Below are positions 1 to 6,379 of a stretch of 6,752 bases of DNA, one piece after another. Source of the DNA: Gemmatimonadota bacterium (GTDB taxonomy: Bacteria; Gemmatimonadota; Gemmatimonadetes; Gemmatimonadales; Gemmatimonadaceae). The notes under the pieces were generated by a model. That model was given only the letters and a program-made list of their open reading frames with translations, was not told where the DNA came from and did no database searches. Location of the stretch: positions 1 to 6,752 of the forward strand of contig JAHFCS010000120.1 in assembly GCA_023249395.1 (NCBI GenBank), written 5' to 3'. Position numbers and translations under genes: made by a program. Position 1 is the first letter of the stretch. Each line of letters starts with the position of its first letter.

Positions 1-903
1 GCGATCAATCTCGACGCGGCGATCGGGGTGGGCGGAATTCCGCGCGGACGGGTGACGGAGGTATACGGTCCCGAGTCGAGCGGCAAGACCACGTTGTGCC
101 TTCACGTTGTCGCCAACGCTCAACGGGCCGGCGGAGTCGCGGCCTACATCGACGCCGAGCATGCGCTCGACACCGAGTACGCGCAGAAACTTGGAGTTGA
201 CGTCGACAATCTTCTCGTCTCGCAGCCGGACACCGGCGAGCAGGCGATGGAGATCTGCGAGATCCTCGTTCGCTCCGGCGCGGTCGATGTGGTGGTGATC
301 GATTCGGTTGCGGCGCTGGTGCCGCGCGCCGAGATCGAGGGCGACATGGGCGACTCGCACATGGGGCTGCAGGCGAGGCTCATGAGCCAGGCACTCCGCA
401 AGCTCACGGGTGCCATCGCGCGCTCGAGGACATCGGTCATCTTCATCAATCAGCTGCGCGAAAAGATCGGCGTGATGTTCGGCAACCCCGAGACGACGAC
501 TGGTGGAAGGGCACTCAAGTTCTACGCCTCGGTGCGGCTCGACATCCGCAGGATCGGCGCAGTGAAGGAAAAGGAAGACGTCATCGGGTCGCACGTCCGC
601 GTAAAGGTCGTGAAGAACAAGGTCGCGCCGCCGTTCAAGCAGGCCGAGTTCGACATCATGTACTCCGAGGGCATCAGCCACGCATCGCTGGTTCTCGACA
701 TTGCCGCCGAGTCGGGAATCATCGACAAGTCGGGCGCGTGGTACAGCTACGGATCGCAGCGGATCGGGCAGGGGCGCGAAAACGCGAAGATGTATCTGAA
801 GGACAACCCGGCGCTGCTCGCCGAGGTCGAGGAGAAAGTGAAGACAGTCCTCGGCATAAGGCCGTCGGTTGGCGACGCAGAGGTGGAGGCCGCCGAGGAG
901 TAG
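1..903 (+). CDS. recA: RecA recombinase (5'-truncated by window edge)
   Basis: RecA is the cytoplasmic ATP-dependent strand-exchange protein that coats single-stranded DNA, drives homologous recombination and promotes LexA-type self-cleavage. The frame is open from base 1 and encodes 300 visible residues before a TAG stop. By alignment in memory to E. coli RecA (353 aa), about 43 N-terminal residues lie outside the window. Visible motifs, numbered from base 1, are Walker A GPESSGKTT (residues 23-31), the catalytic-Glu segment YIDAEHALD (residues 46-54), Walker B in VDVVVIDSVAAL, loop L1 (EIEGDMGDSHMG), loop L2 (GNPETTTGG) and the family signature ALKFYASVRLDIRR. The tail ends in an acidic stretch (EVEAAEE), as in other RecAs, where it tunes DNA binding. 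No intein interrupts the ATPase core. A GTG at 28 is internal because clear RecA homology continues upstream of it. The promoter and any LexA box are outside the window. recX follows after 113 bases. The identification is very secure. Confidence 0.98.
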   Translation, partial: AINLDAAIGVGGIPRGRVTEVYGPESSGKTTLCLHVVANAQRAGGVAAYIDAEHALDTEYAQKLGVDVDNLLVSQPDTGEQAMEICEILVRSGAVDVVVIDSVAALVPRAEIEGDMGDSHMGLQARLMSQALRKLTGAIARSRTSVIFINQLREKIGVMFGNPETTTGGRALKFYASVRLDIRRIGAVKEKEDVIGSHVRVKVVKNKVAPPFKQAEFDIMYSEGISHASLVLDIAAESGIIDKSGAWYSYGSQRIGQGRENAKMYLKDNPALLAEVEEKVKTVLGIRPSVGDAEVEAAEE

Positions 904-953
904 ATCGGCTCGGGGCGCGAGTATCTTCGGGGTCGAGTGAGCGTTCGGGGTGG

Positions 954-1010
954 CGGGGCCCGGTGTATCCGCCCTTCGACGCGCATTCGGCCCCGTTTAT
1001 TTCTTCATTT
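954..1010 (+). terminator. Putative recA intrinsic terminator / recA-recX attenuator
   Basis: CGGGGCC (954-960) is a perfect inverted repeat of GGCCCCG (989-995). It could form a 7-bp, all-G/C stem closing a 28-base loop, extendable by G-U pairs at the base. A T-rich tract, TTTATTTCTTCATTT (996-1010), follows directly. The loop is long for a canonical intrinsic terminator, though a shorter internal stem GGCGG (952-956) / CCGCC (969-973) offers an alternative fold. It lies 50 bases after the recA stop and just before the recX ATG. Readthrough would therefore give much less recX than recA mRNA, as is known for the recA-recX terminator of E. coli. The stem and T tract are visible; the function is inferred. 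Confidence 0.45.
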
Positions 1011-1016
1011 ACCGAC

Positions 1017-1484
1017 ATGGCTGCCTCTGCTTACGAGCACGCTCTGAGTCTGCTTACGGCTCGCCCATACACGGCGCGGAACCTCAGGCGCAAGCTGGCT
1101 CAGAAGGGATTCACGGCTGCCGATGTTGACGCAGCCATGGAGCGTCTCCTCGGCAACGGCCTGGTTGACGACAAGCGCTACGCGGCGCAGTTCGCGCGCG
1201 GCCGGCTGCTGGGGCCCGGAGCGTCGAAGCGACGGATAACACAGCAGCTTTATCAGCGGGGAATTCCGCGCGACCTAGCCGCGCTCGCGATCGAGACGGT
1301 GATCGAGGAAGAGGCCGTCGATCTCGAGGCGGTCGTTGAAAAGGACGCGCGAAGAAAGGCCGCATCGCTTGCGGGCCTCGAGCCGATTGTGATCAGAAGG
1401 CGCCTCTATGCCCACCTTGCGCGCCGCGGCTACGGCATCGACGAGATCAACGCCGTTCTGAAGAAGGTGCTGAAGGCCGAGTAG
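1017..1484 (+). CDS. recX: RecX, regulatory protein modulating RecA
   Basis: RecX binds RecA filaments and in characterised species limits filament growth and inhibits ATPase and co-protease activity, so it is normally made in small amounts beside RecA. This 155-aa product is close to the E. coli length (166 aa) and is built of repeated three-helix modules. Recognisable stretches are ALSLLTARPYTARNLRRKL (residues 9-27), GLVDDKRYAAQFARGR (residues 48-63) with the typical G-L-[IV]-D-D-x-R-[FY] core, SKRRITQQLYQRGI (residues 70-83), and a C-terminal module ending GYGIDEINAVLKKVL. The frame stays open well upstream, but ATG at 1017 is chosen because the family pattern begins right after it and the upstream translation overlaps recA in low-complexity Arg/Gly. 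No Shine-Dalgarno motif precedes the ATG; instead a T-rich tract that may be a terminator tail or a -10 box lies just ahead of it. alaS follows after 22 bases. Confidence 0.93.
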   Translation: MAASAYEHALSLLTARPYTARNLRRKLAQKGFTAADVDAAMERLLGNGLVDDKRYAAQFARGRLLGPGASKRRITQQLYQRGIPRDLAALAIETVIEEEAVDLEAVVEKDARRKAASLAGLEPIVIRRRLYAHLARRGYGIDEINAVLKKVLKAE

Positions 1485-1493
1485 AGGCCCGCG

Positions 1494-1499
1494 TATATT
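1494..1499 (+). promoter_or_regulatory. -10-like TATATT box for leaderless alaS transcription
   Basis: The 22-base gap between recX and alaS contains TATATT, ending 7 bases before the alaS ATG at 1507, and no purine-rich ribosome binding site. A -10 hexamer at this spacing would place transcription initiation at or next to the A of the ATG, giving a leaderless mRNA, an arrangement known in several high-GC lineages. No convincing -35 element is visible 16-18 bases upstream, in the end of recX. The box is visible; its use as a promoter is inferred. Cotranscription from recA-recX is not excluded. Confidence 0.4.
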
Positions 1500-1506
1500 A
1501 CGTCGC

Positions 1507-4338
1507 ATGAGGGCCGACGAAGCCAGGCAGACATTCCTCGATTATTTCGAGAGGCATGGGCACGCGGTGCGGCCAAGCGGCTCGCTCGTACCGGGCGACG
1601 ATCCGACGCTGCTGTTCTGCAACGCCGGAATGGTCCAGTTCAAGAAGGTCTTTCTCGGCCAGGACAATCCGACGTTCGGCAGGCGCGCGACGACAACGCA
1701 GAAGTGCGTTCGCGCCGGCGGCAAGCACAACGACCTCGAGCAGGTGGGCCACACCGCGCGGCACCACACTTTCTTCGAGATGCTTGGGAACTTCTCCTTT
1801 GGCGACTACTTCAAGCGCGACGCGATCCATTTCGCGTGGGAGTTCCTGACGAAGGAGCTGGGACTGAACCCGGCGCATCTTCGCGTGTCGGTCTATGAAG
1901 AGGATGAGGAGGCTCGCGCTTTGTGGCGCGAGATCGCCGGACTGCCCGACTCCCGCATCTATGGTCTTGGCGCGCACGACAATTTCTGGCAGATGGCGGA
2001 CACGGGACCTTGCGGGCCATGCTCGGAGATCTACACCGACCTGGCGCATGTAACAGACGACTATGGGTTTCCCGACGGCGCGACGGGAGAGTGGACTGAG
2101 CGCGATCGCAAGGAATTCTCGAAGGACGCGTTCGTTGAAGGCGCGGAAGCGGGACGGTTCCTCGAGTTCTGGAATCTGGTTTTCATGCAATTCGACAGAC
2201 AGGCCGACGGCACGCTGGTGCCGCTGCCCAAGCCGTCAGTCGATACTGGAATGGGATTGGAGCGCATCACCGCCGTGCTCCAGGGTGTGAACTCGAACTA
2301 TCACACCGATCTCTTTGCGCCTCTGATCGAAGGCATCGAGATCGTCACCGGGATCCCCTACCAGGGCCATGAGTCGGATGAGCCTCACTGGCACGAGCTG
2401 CCGGGCTCATCGCGCGCGGAATGGTCGGCCGCCGTCAAGCAGGGTGGCCGGATTCTCGTCGAGCCGGCTGCATTCCGCGTCATAGCCGATCACGCCCGCG
2501 CGGTCGCCTTCCTGCTCGCCGACGGAGTGTTTCCATCGAACGACGGACGTGGTTATGTGCTGCGCCGAATTCTTCGTCGCGCGGTTCGGCACGCGTGGCT
2601 GCTCGGGCGAGCGACTCCCACTCTGGTTTCGGTCGTCGAGCGCGTCATCGAGCTCATGGGTGACGTCTACCCGGAGCTGCGCCAGCGCAAGCGCCATATC
2701 CTCGACACGACACTCGCCGAGGAGCAGCGCTTTCTGGCGACGATCGACGGCGGAATGCGCCGCTTCGACGAGATCGCGCCCGCGGAGACGACGCAGGGAT
2801 CCGACGTTTTGCGCGGTACCATTTCGGGCGAGGATGCATTTCGACTCTACGATACATTCGGCTTTCCAATCGATCTCACCGAGCTTATGGCGCGTGAGCG
2901 TGGCTACACGGTGGACATTGTCGGATTCGAGGCGGCACTCCAGGCACAGCGAACGATGTCACAGGAAGAGCGCAAATCGAAGAAGATCGGAGCATCCGCC
3001 GACGAGCTGGCGAGTGCGACCTGGCAGGCGGAGCCCGACGGGCAGCGCGTTGGGGGCGCAGTCGGACGTGGCAGCGCGACGAATCGCGGCGATGTGAACT
3101 TCGTCGGCTACGATCGAATCGAGTCCGACACTATGGTACTCGATTACGCCAAGCTCCCCGATGGCCGCGTTGCGGTGATTCTCGCGGACTCGCCCTTTTA
3201 CGCGGAATCCGGTGGACAGATCTCCGACACGGGTGTGATCACCGGTGAGGGATGGAAGGTCAAGGTGGACGAAGTGCGGAAGATCGACGGCCGGTTGACG
3301 GCGATTGGCGAGGCGGAGGGCGAAGTGGGTCTCGGTAACGCGTACGCCACCGTCCCGCGCGACAAGCGACTCGACACCGAGCGCAATCACACCGCGACAC
3401 ACCTGCTTCACGCGGCACTACGATCAGTGCTCGGTGAGCACGTCCATCAGGCGGGCTCACTCGTGGCGCCCGATCGCCTGCGATTCGACTTCACGCATCA
3501 CGGGCCGATGACCGACGCCGAGATCGCGCGGGTGGACGAGATCGTCAACCGCGAGATATTCAACGCCATCCAGCTCGATATCTCTGAGAAGAGCTACGAC
3601 GATGCGGTCGCTTCGGGGGCGATGCACCTTTTCGGCGAGAAGTACGGCGCAGTCGTGCGTGTGGTGAGCATTCCCAGCGTCTCCGCCGAGCTGTGCGGTG
3701 GAACGCATGTTAGAAACACATCAGAGATAGGTCTGTTTCGAACAGTGGCCGAATCGGGAATTGCCGCCGGCGTGAGGCGGATCGAGGCGGTGACCGGTCC
3801 GAAGGCCTACGCACTACTGACCGGGATGGCCAGCAAGCTCGAACAGGTCTCCGATGTGGTGCGCGCCACTCCGGAGACCGTCGTCAAGCGAGTGCAGACA
3901 CTCGCCGAAGAGAAGCGATCCTTCGAGAAGCGGCTCGACGAGTCGATGCGGAGCGACAGCGGGAGCGAGGTGGATCGCATCGTGAGCTCGGCGACGGATC
4001 TCGAGGGTGTGCGCGTTATTGCCGCGAATGTCACTGCGGCCGACAACAAGTCGTTTGGCGCGCTCGCGGATGCGGTGCGTGACCGCCTCGGCAGCGGTGT
4101 CGCCGTTCTAGCCGCTGATGTTGGCGGAAAGCACACTCTTCTCTGCGTGGTGACCGACGATCTGCGCGCGCGTGGCCTTCGTGCGGATGCGATTCTCAAG
4201 GAAGTGGCTGCTGTCGCGGGTGGAAGGGGCGGCGGGAAAGCGCACATGGCGCAGGCGGGAATTCCGGACGCGTCCCGCATCCCTGAGGCACTTGCGGCGG
4301 TGGCTGCGGTCGTCAACAGGCAGCTGGCGAAAGGCTAA
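1507..4338 (+). CDS. alaS: Alanyl-tRNA synthetase
   Basis: AlaRS charges tRNA-Ala with alanine in the cytoplasm and hydrolyses misacylated Ser- and Gly-tRNA-Ala. At 943 aa it is somewhat longer than the E. coli enzyme (876 aa). The class II catalytic core spans about residues 1-265, with the motif-2 region RATTTQKCVRAGGKHNDL (60-77) and motif 3 around VDTGMGLER (245-253). The helical tRNA-recognition domain follows, with FRVIADHARA from residue 323 and GRGYVLRRILRRAVRH after it. The editing domain carries zinc-ligand motifs HTATH (H628, H632) and CGGTH (C730, H734). A predicted helical stretch (about 780-830) leads to the C-Ala domain, which ends with a glycine-rich GGRGGGKAHMAQAG motif from residue 905. 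All key residues seem intact. About 35-40 residues before FRVIADH look additional relative to E. coli. The ATG at 1507 starts directly in the family N-terminus. The stop TAA at 4336-4338 overlaps the stop of the convergent rfbG gene. Confidence 0.98.
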   Translation: MRADEARQTFLDYFERHGHAVRPSGSLVPGDDPTLLFCNAGMVQFKKVFLGQDNPTFGRRATTTQKCVRAGGKHNDLEQVGHTARHHTFFEMLGNFSFGDYFKRDAIHFAWEFLTKELGLNPAHLRVSVYEEDEEARALWREIAGLPDSRIYGLGAHDNFWQMADTGPCGPCSEIYTDLAHVTDDYGFPDGATGEWTERDRKEFSKDAFVEGAEAGRFLEFWNLVFMQFDRQADGTLVPLPKPSVDTGMGLERITAVLQGVNSNYHTDLFAPLIEGIEIVTGIPYQGHESDEPHWHELPGSSRAEWSAAVKQGGRILVEPAAFRVIADHARAVAFLLADGVFPSNDGRGYVLRRILRRAVRHAWLLGRATPTLVSVVERVIELMGDVYPELRQRKRHILDTTLAEEQRFLATIDGGMRRFDEIAPAETTQGSDVLRGTISGEDAFRLYDTFGFPIDLTELMARERGYTVDIVGFEAALQAQRTMSQEERKSKKIGASADELASATWQAEPDGQRVGGAVGRGSATNRGDVNFVGYDRIESDTMVLDYAKLPDGRVAVILADSPFYAESGGQISDTGVITGEGWKVKVDEVRKIDGRLTAIGEAEGEVGLGNAYATVPRDKRLDTERNHTATHLLHAALRSVLGEHVHQAGSLVAPDRLRFDFTHHGPMTDAEIARVDEIVNREIFNAIQLDISEKSYDDAVASGAMHLFGEKYGAVVRVVSIPSVSAELCGGTHVRNTSEIGLFRTVAESGIAAGVRRIEAVTGPKAYALLTGMASKLEQVSDVVRATPETVVKRVQTLAEEKRSFEKRLDESMRSDSGSEVDRIVSSATDLEGVRVIAANVTAADNKSFGALADAVRDRLGSGVAVLAADVGGKHTLLCVVTDDLRARGLRADAILKEVAAVAGGRGGGKAHMAQAGIPDASRIPEALAAVAAVVNRQLAKG

Positions 4339-5429
4339 GCTCGGGAATACTCGTCGATCTGACTGGCACACCACGCGGTCATGTCGTCCCCGGCGTAGAA
4401 GGCGCGGTACCAGCCCACAGTCAGCTCCACAGTCTTCTGGAGATTCCAGCGAGGATGCCAGTGGAGGAGCTTTGCCGCTTTCTCGATTGATAGCCTCAGG
4501 GTCGCCGCCTCGTGGAAGTCTGCCGCGGACGATTCGGCGCGCCATGAGCCGCCGCCCCATGCATCGATGATCGATTCCACCAGCTCCCGCACCGAGCTCG
4601 TATTCTCCTCGGCAGGGCCAAAATTCCATGCCTCCGAGGCCTGGCGCCGGGTCGATCGGTCCGACGAAAGCAGTCGCGCTCCGAGGCCGAGGTAACCCGA
4701 CAACGGCTCGAGAACGTGCTGCCACGGGCGAACCGCGTCGGGATTCCGCAGCTTCACTGTTTCGCCCGACCGCAACGCTCGAATGCAGTCAGGAACGAGT
4801 CTCTCGGGTGCCCAGTCTCCTCCACCGATCACATTGCCCGCGCGTGCACTCGCAATTGCGACGTCTGCATCACTGCCGCCCTTGGCGAAGAAGCTTCGCC
4901 GATAGCTGGAGATTACAAGCTCGGCGGCACCTTTGGTCATGCTGTAGACGTCGTGGCCGCCCATCGGATCGGTTTCGGAATAGGGGTGGCTCGACTCATT
5001 GTTCTCGTAACATTTGTCGCTGGTGACGAGGAGCATGCCTTCCGGTGCGTTTGAGGTTCGCGCGAGCTCGAGAAGGTTTGTCGTCCCAATGACGTTCGTT
5101 GCGACGGTGCCGAGGGGATCGCGGTAGCTCTCAGTCACCAGTGACTGCGCAGCGAGATGGAGTACGAGCTCAGGCTTCGCGTCCTGCCAGGCGGTCCGTA
5201 GGGCGTCGAGGTCGCGAACGTCTCCCTCGATATGGGTCACCTGCTTTTCGAGACCGAGCGCGCGAAAAAGGCTCGGATCGGTCGTTGGCGGAAGACTGAA
5301 ACCAGTTACTTCCGCGCCGAGCCGCGTCAGCCAGAACGTGAGCCAGCTTCCCTTGAAGCCTGTATGACCGGTGATGAGAATTCGCCGGCGCGCATAGATC
5401 TTGTCAATGCCGGCCAGCTGTTCCGTCAA
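4335..5429 (-). CDS. rfbG: CDP-glucose 4,6-dehydratase
   Basis: This extended short-chain dehydrogenase/reductase converts CDP-D-glucose to CDP-4-dehydro-6-deoxy-D-glucose using bound NAD+. With the start chosen here it has 364 aa, close to Salmonella RfbG/DdhB (about 359 aa), which it resembles along its full length. Motifs are the Rossmann glycine loop GHTGFKG (residues 21-27), TSDKCYENNE (136-145, with the catalytic Thr/Asp-Lys region), PMGGHDVYSMTKGAAELV containing the YxxxK pair (Y162, K166), RAGNVIGGGDWAPERLVPD, RPWQHVLEPLSGYL and the late WHPRW motif. The start is uncertain. TTG at 5429-5427, 8 bases after the rfbF stop, best matches the family N-terminus. TTG at 5450 or GTG at 5465 would overlap rfbF by a few codons. 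An ATG at 5534 would add 35 residues lying inside rfbF and is unlikely. It is the second gene of an rfbF-rfbG operon and converges on alaS with a 4-base overlap. Confidence 0.95.
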   Translation of the reverse strand: MTEQLAGIDKIYARRRILITGHTGFKGSWLTFWLTRLGAEVTGFSLPPTTDPSLFRALGLEKQVTHIEGDVRDLDALRTAWQDAKPELVLHLAAQSLVTESYRDPLGTVATNVIGTTNLLELARTSNAPEGMLLVTSDKCYENNESSHPYSETDPMGGHDVYSMTKGAAELVISSYRRSFFAKGGSDADVAIASARAGNVIGGGDWAPERLVPDCIRALRSGETVKLRNPDAVRPWQHVLEPLSGYLGLGARLLSSDRSTRRQASEAWNFGPAEENTSSVRELVESIIDAWGGGSWRAESSAADFHEAATLRLSIEKAAKLLHWHPRWNLQKTVELTVGWYRAFYAGDDMTAWCASQIDEYSRA

Positions 5430-5437
5430 TTCGTGGA

Positions 5438-6220
5438 TTACCGCGACCAAGGTGCGCGTCCCGAGCTCCACAGCTCCTCGAGCGTCGCGTGGTCGCGGGG
5501 CGTGTCCATGCAATACCAGAATCCGTCGTGGCAATACGCCATCAGCTCGCCGTCGGCAGCCAATCGTTGTAGCGGCTCCCGCTCGAGGATGAGTGTCGGG
5601 TCATCGGTAAGGGTATCCAGAAAGCGACGCGAGAAAACGAAGAATCCGCCGCTGATCCATCCGCTCGTGGCCTGCGGCTTCTCGTTGAATTCACCGACGA
5701 TCCCGTTTTTTCCGATCATCAGCTCGCCGAATCGTGCGGGTGGGTGGACAGCTGTCACCGTTCCCATCTTTCCATGTGAGCGATGAAATGCCACGACCTT
5801 ACTGAAATCCAGATCGGTCACGCCGTCACCGTACGTGACGGCGAAGATGTCGTCGGATGCGGGGATGAAGGCCTCGGCCTTCTTCACTCGGTATCCCGTC
5901 ATGCTGTCGTGCCCTGTCTCGGCCATCGTCACGCACCAGTCGATCTTCTCGATGTCACGATGAAGAACAGGGCCGTCCCCCCGTCCGAGATCGACCGTCA
6001 CGTCGCCCAGCATCGACGAGAGATGCATGAAGTACTGCTTGAAGACGTCCGACCGATAGCCAAGGCAGAGAATGAAATCCCGGAATCCCGATGCCGCGAA
6101 GCCACTCATGATGTGCCACACCATCGGCCGTCCGCCGACCGATACCATCGGCTTCGGCATGTCGCCCGGCACACCGACGAACCGGCTGCCGTATCCTCCG
6201 CACAATATCACAACCTTCAT
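5438..6220 (-). CDS. rfbF: Glucose-1-phosphate cytidylyltransferase
   Basis: RfbF joins CTP and alpha-D-glucose-1-phosphate to make CDP-glucose and pyrophosphate, the first step toward CDP-linked deoxysugars such as abequose, paratose, tyvelose or ascarylose. The 260-aa product matches the full length of Salmonella RfbF/DdhA (257 aa). Visible motifs are the nucleotide-binding loop GGYGSRF (residues 8-14) with PKPM (22-25), GGRPMVWHIM (29-38), VTYGDGVTDLD (128-138) with the likely metal ligand D132, ARFGEL (162-167), the EKP of FNEKP (180-182), GGFFVF (191-196), and FWYCMDTPRD (234-243) with the second likely metal ligand D239. The loop is unusual: most relatives read GGLGTRLSEET, whereas here GGYGSRF is followed by VGVPGD. 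The ATG at 6220 is the natural start, as MKVVILCGG is the family N-terminus, but no Shine-Dalgarno sequence precedes it. rfbG follows after 8 bases, indicating cotranscription and coupling. A related sugar nucleotidyltransferase is possible, but the rfbG neighbour supports CDP-glucose. Confidence 0.95.
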   Translation of the reverse strand: MKVVILCGGYGSRFVGVPGDMPKPMVSVGGRPMVWHIMSGFAASGFRDFILCLGYRSDVFKQYFMHLSSMLGDVTVDLGRGDGPVLHRDIEKIDWCVTMAETGHDSMTGYRVKKAEAFIPASDDIFAVTYGDGVTDLDFSKVVAFHRSHGKMGTVTAVHPPARFGELMIGKNGIVGEFNEKPQATSGWISGGFFVFSRRFLDTLTDDPTLILEREPLQRLAADGELMAYCHDGFWYCMDTPRDHATLEELWSSGRAPWSR

Positions 6221-6242
6221 TCGCAGTACCGGTTACAGGTGA

Positions 6243-6255
6243 GGGCAATTTGCCC
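6243..6255. repeat. 13-bp perfect palindrome in rfbF / unknown-gene intergenic region
   Basis: GGGCAA (6243-6248) and TTGCCC (6250-6255) form a perfect inverted repeat around a single central base. It lies 23 bases upstream of the rfbF start, within the 159-base gap between the divergent genes. A dimeric regulator site is the simplest reading. With one base between the arms it is a poor RNA hairpin as written, though a shorter stem with a larger loop is possible. No regulator family can be assigned from the sequence. Confidence 0.35.
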
Positions 6256-6341
6256 GGGTACGCAACGACTGCGCAAGGAAAACCACTGTGTGCACGCGCG
6301 CCACCATGAAACTGACGCGCGACATTTGGGTCTGCCGCCGA

Positions 6342-6370
6342 TTGCTGCGCGCCAAAGGAAGGGCGATTAT
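6342..6370 (+). promoter_or_regulatory. Candidate promoter for the gene starting at 6380
   Basis: TTGCTG (6342-6347) and GATTAT (6365-6370) are separated by 17 bases. They match the sigma-70 consensus at 4/6 and 4/6 positions. The -10-like element ends 9 bases before the ATG at 6380, which would give a transcript with almost no leader. The closest purine-rich motif, AAGGAAGGG (6355-6363), is 16 bases from the ATG, too far for usual ribosome binding. The assignment is tentative because the hexamers are imperfect. Confidence 0.3.
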
Positions 6371-6379
6371 TCACCGATA

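Noticed and set aside
922..927. TATCTT as a -10 box for a recX promoter
   Set aside because: No matching -35, and the GTG 10 bases downstream opens a frame unrelated to recX.
738..1016. Upstream extension of the recX frame to 738
   Set aside because: It overlaps recA and gives low-complexity Arg/Gly sequence; RecX similarity begins just after ATG 1017.
34..1271. Repeated GGAATTCCGCGCG at 34-46 and 1259-1271
   Set aside because: Both copies encode the short peptide GIPR within recA and recX; a coincidence of coding sequence, not a mobile or regulatory repeat.
1498..2190. Long minus-strand frame opposite the alaS 5' part
   Set aside because: A mirror of alaS codon bias; no recognisable domain, and the plus strand clearly encodes AlaRS.
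3807..4316. Minus-strand frame opposite the alaS 3' part
   Set aside because: Low-complexity Ser/Arg/Thr/Ala translation typical of a shadow frame under the C-Ala domain.
4108..4725. Minus-strand frame spanning the alaS/rfbG junction
   Set aside because: Out of frame with both real genes on its path; Arg/Gly-rich with no family features.
5430..5534. ATG at 5534 as the rfbG start
   Set aside because: It would add 35 residues, about 32 of them encoded inside rfbF, and family members start about where TTG 5429 lies.
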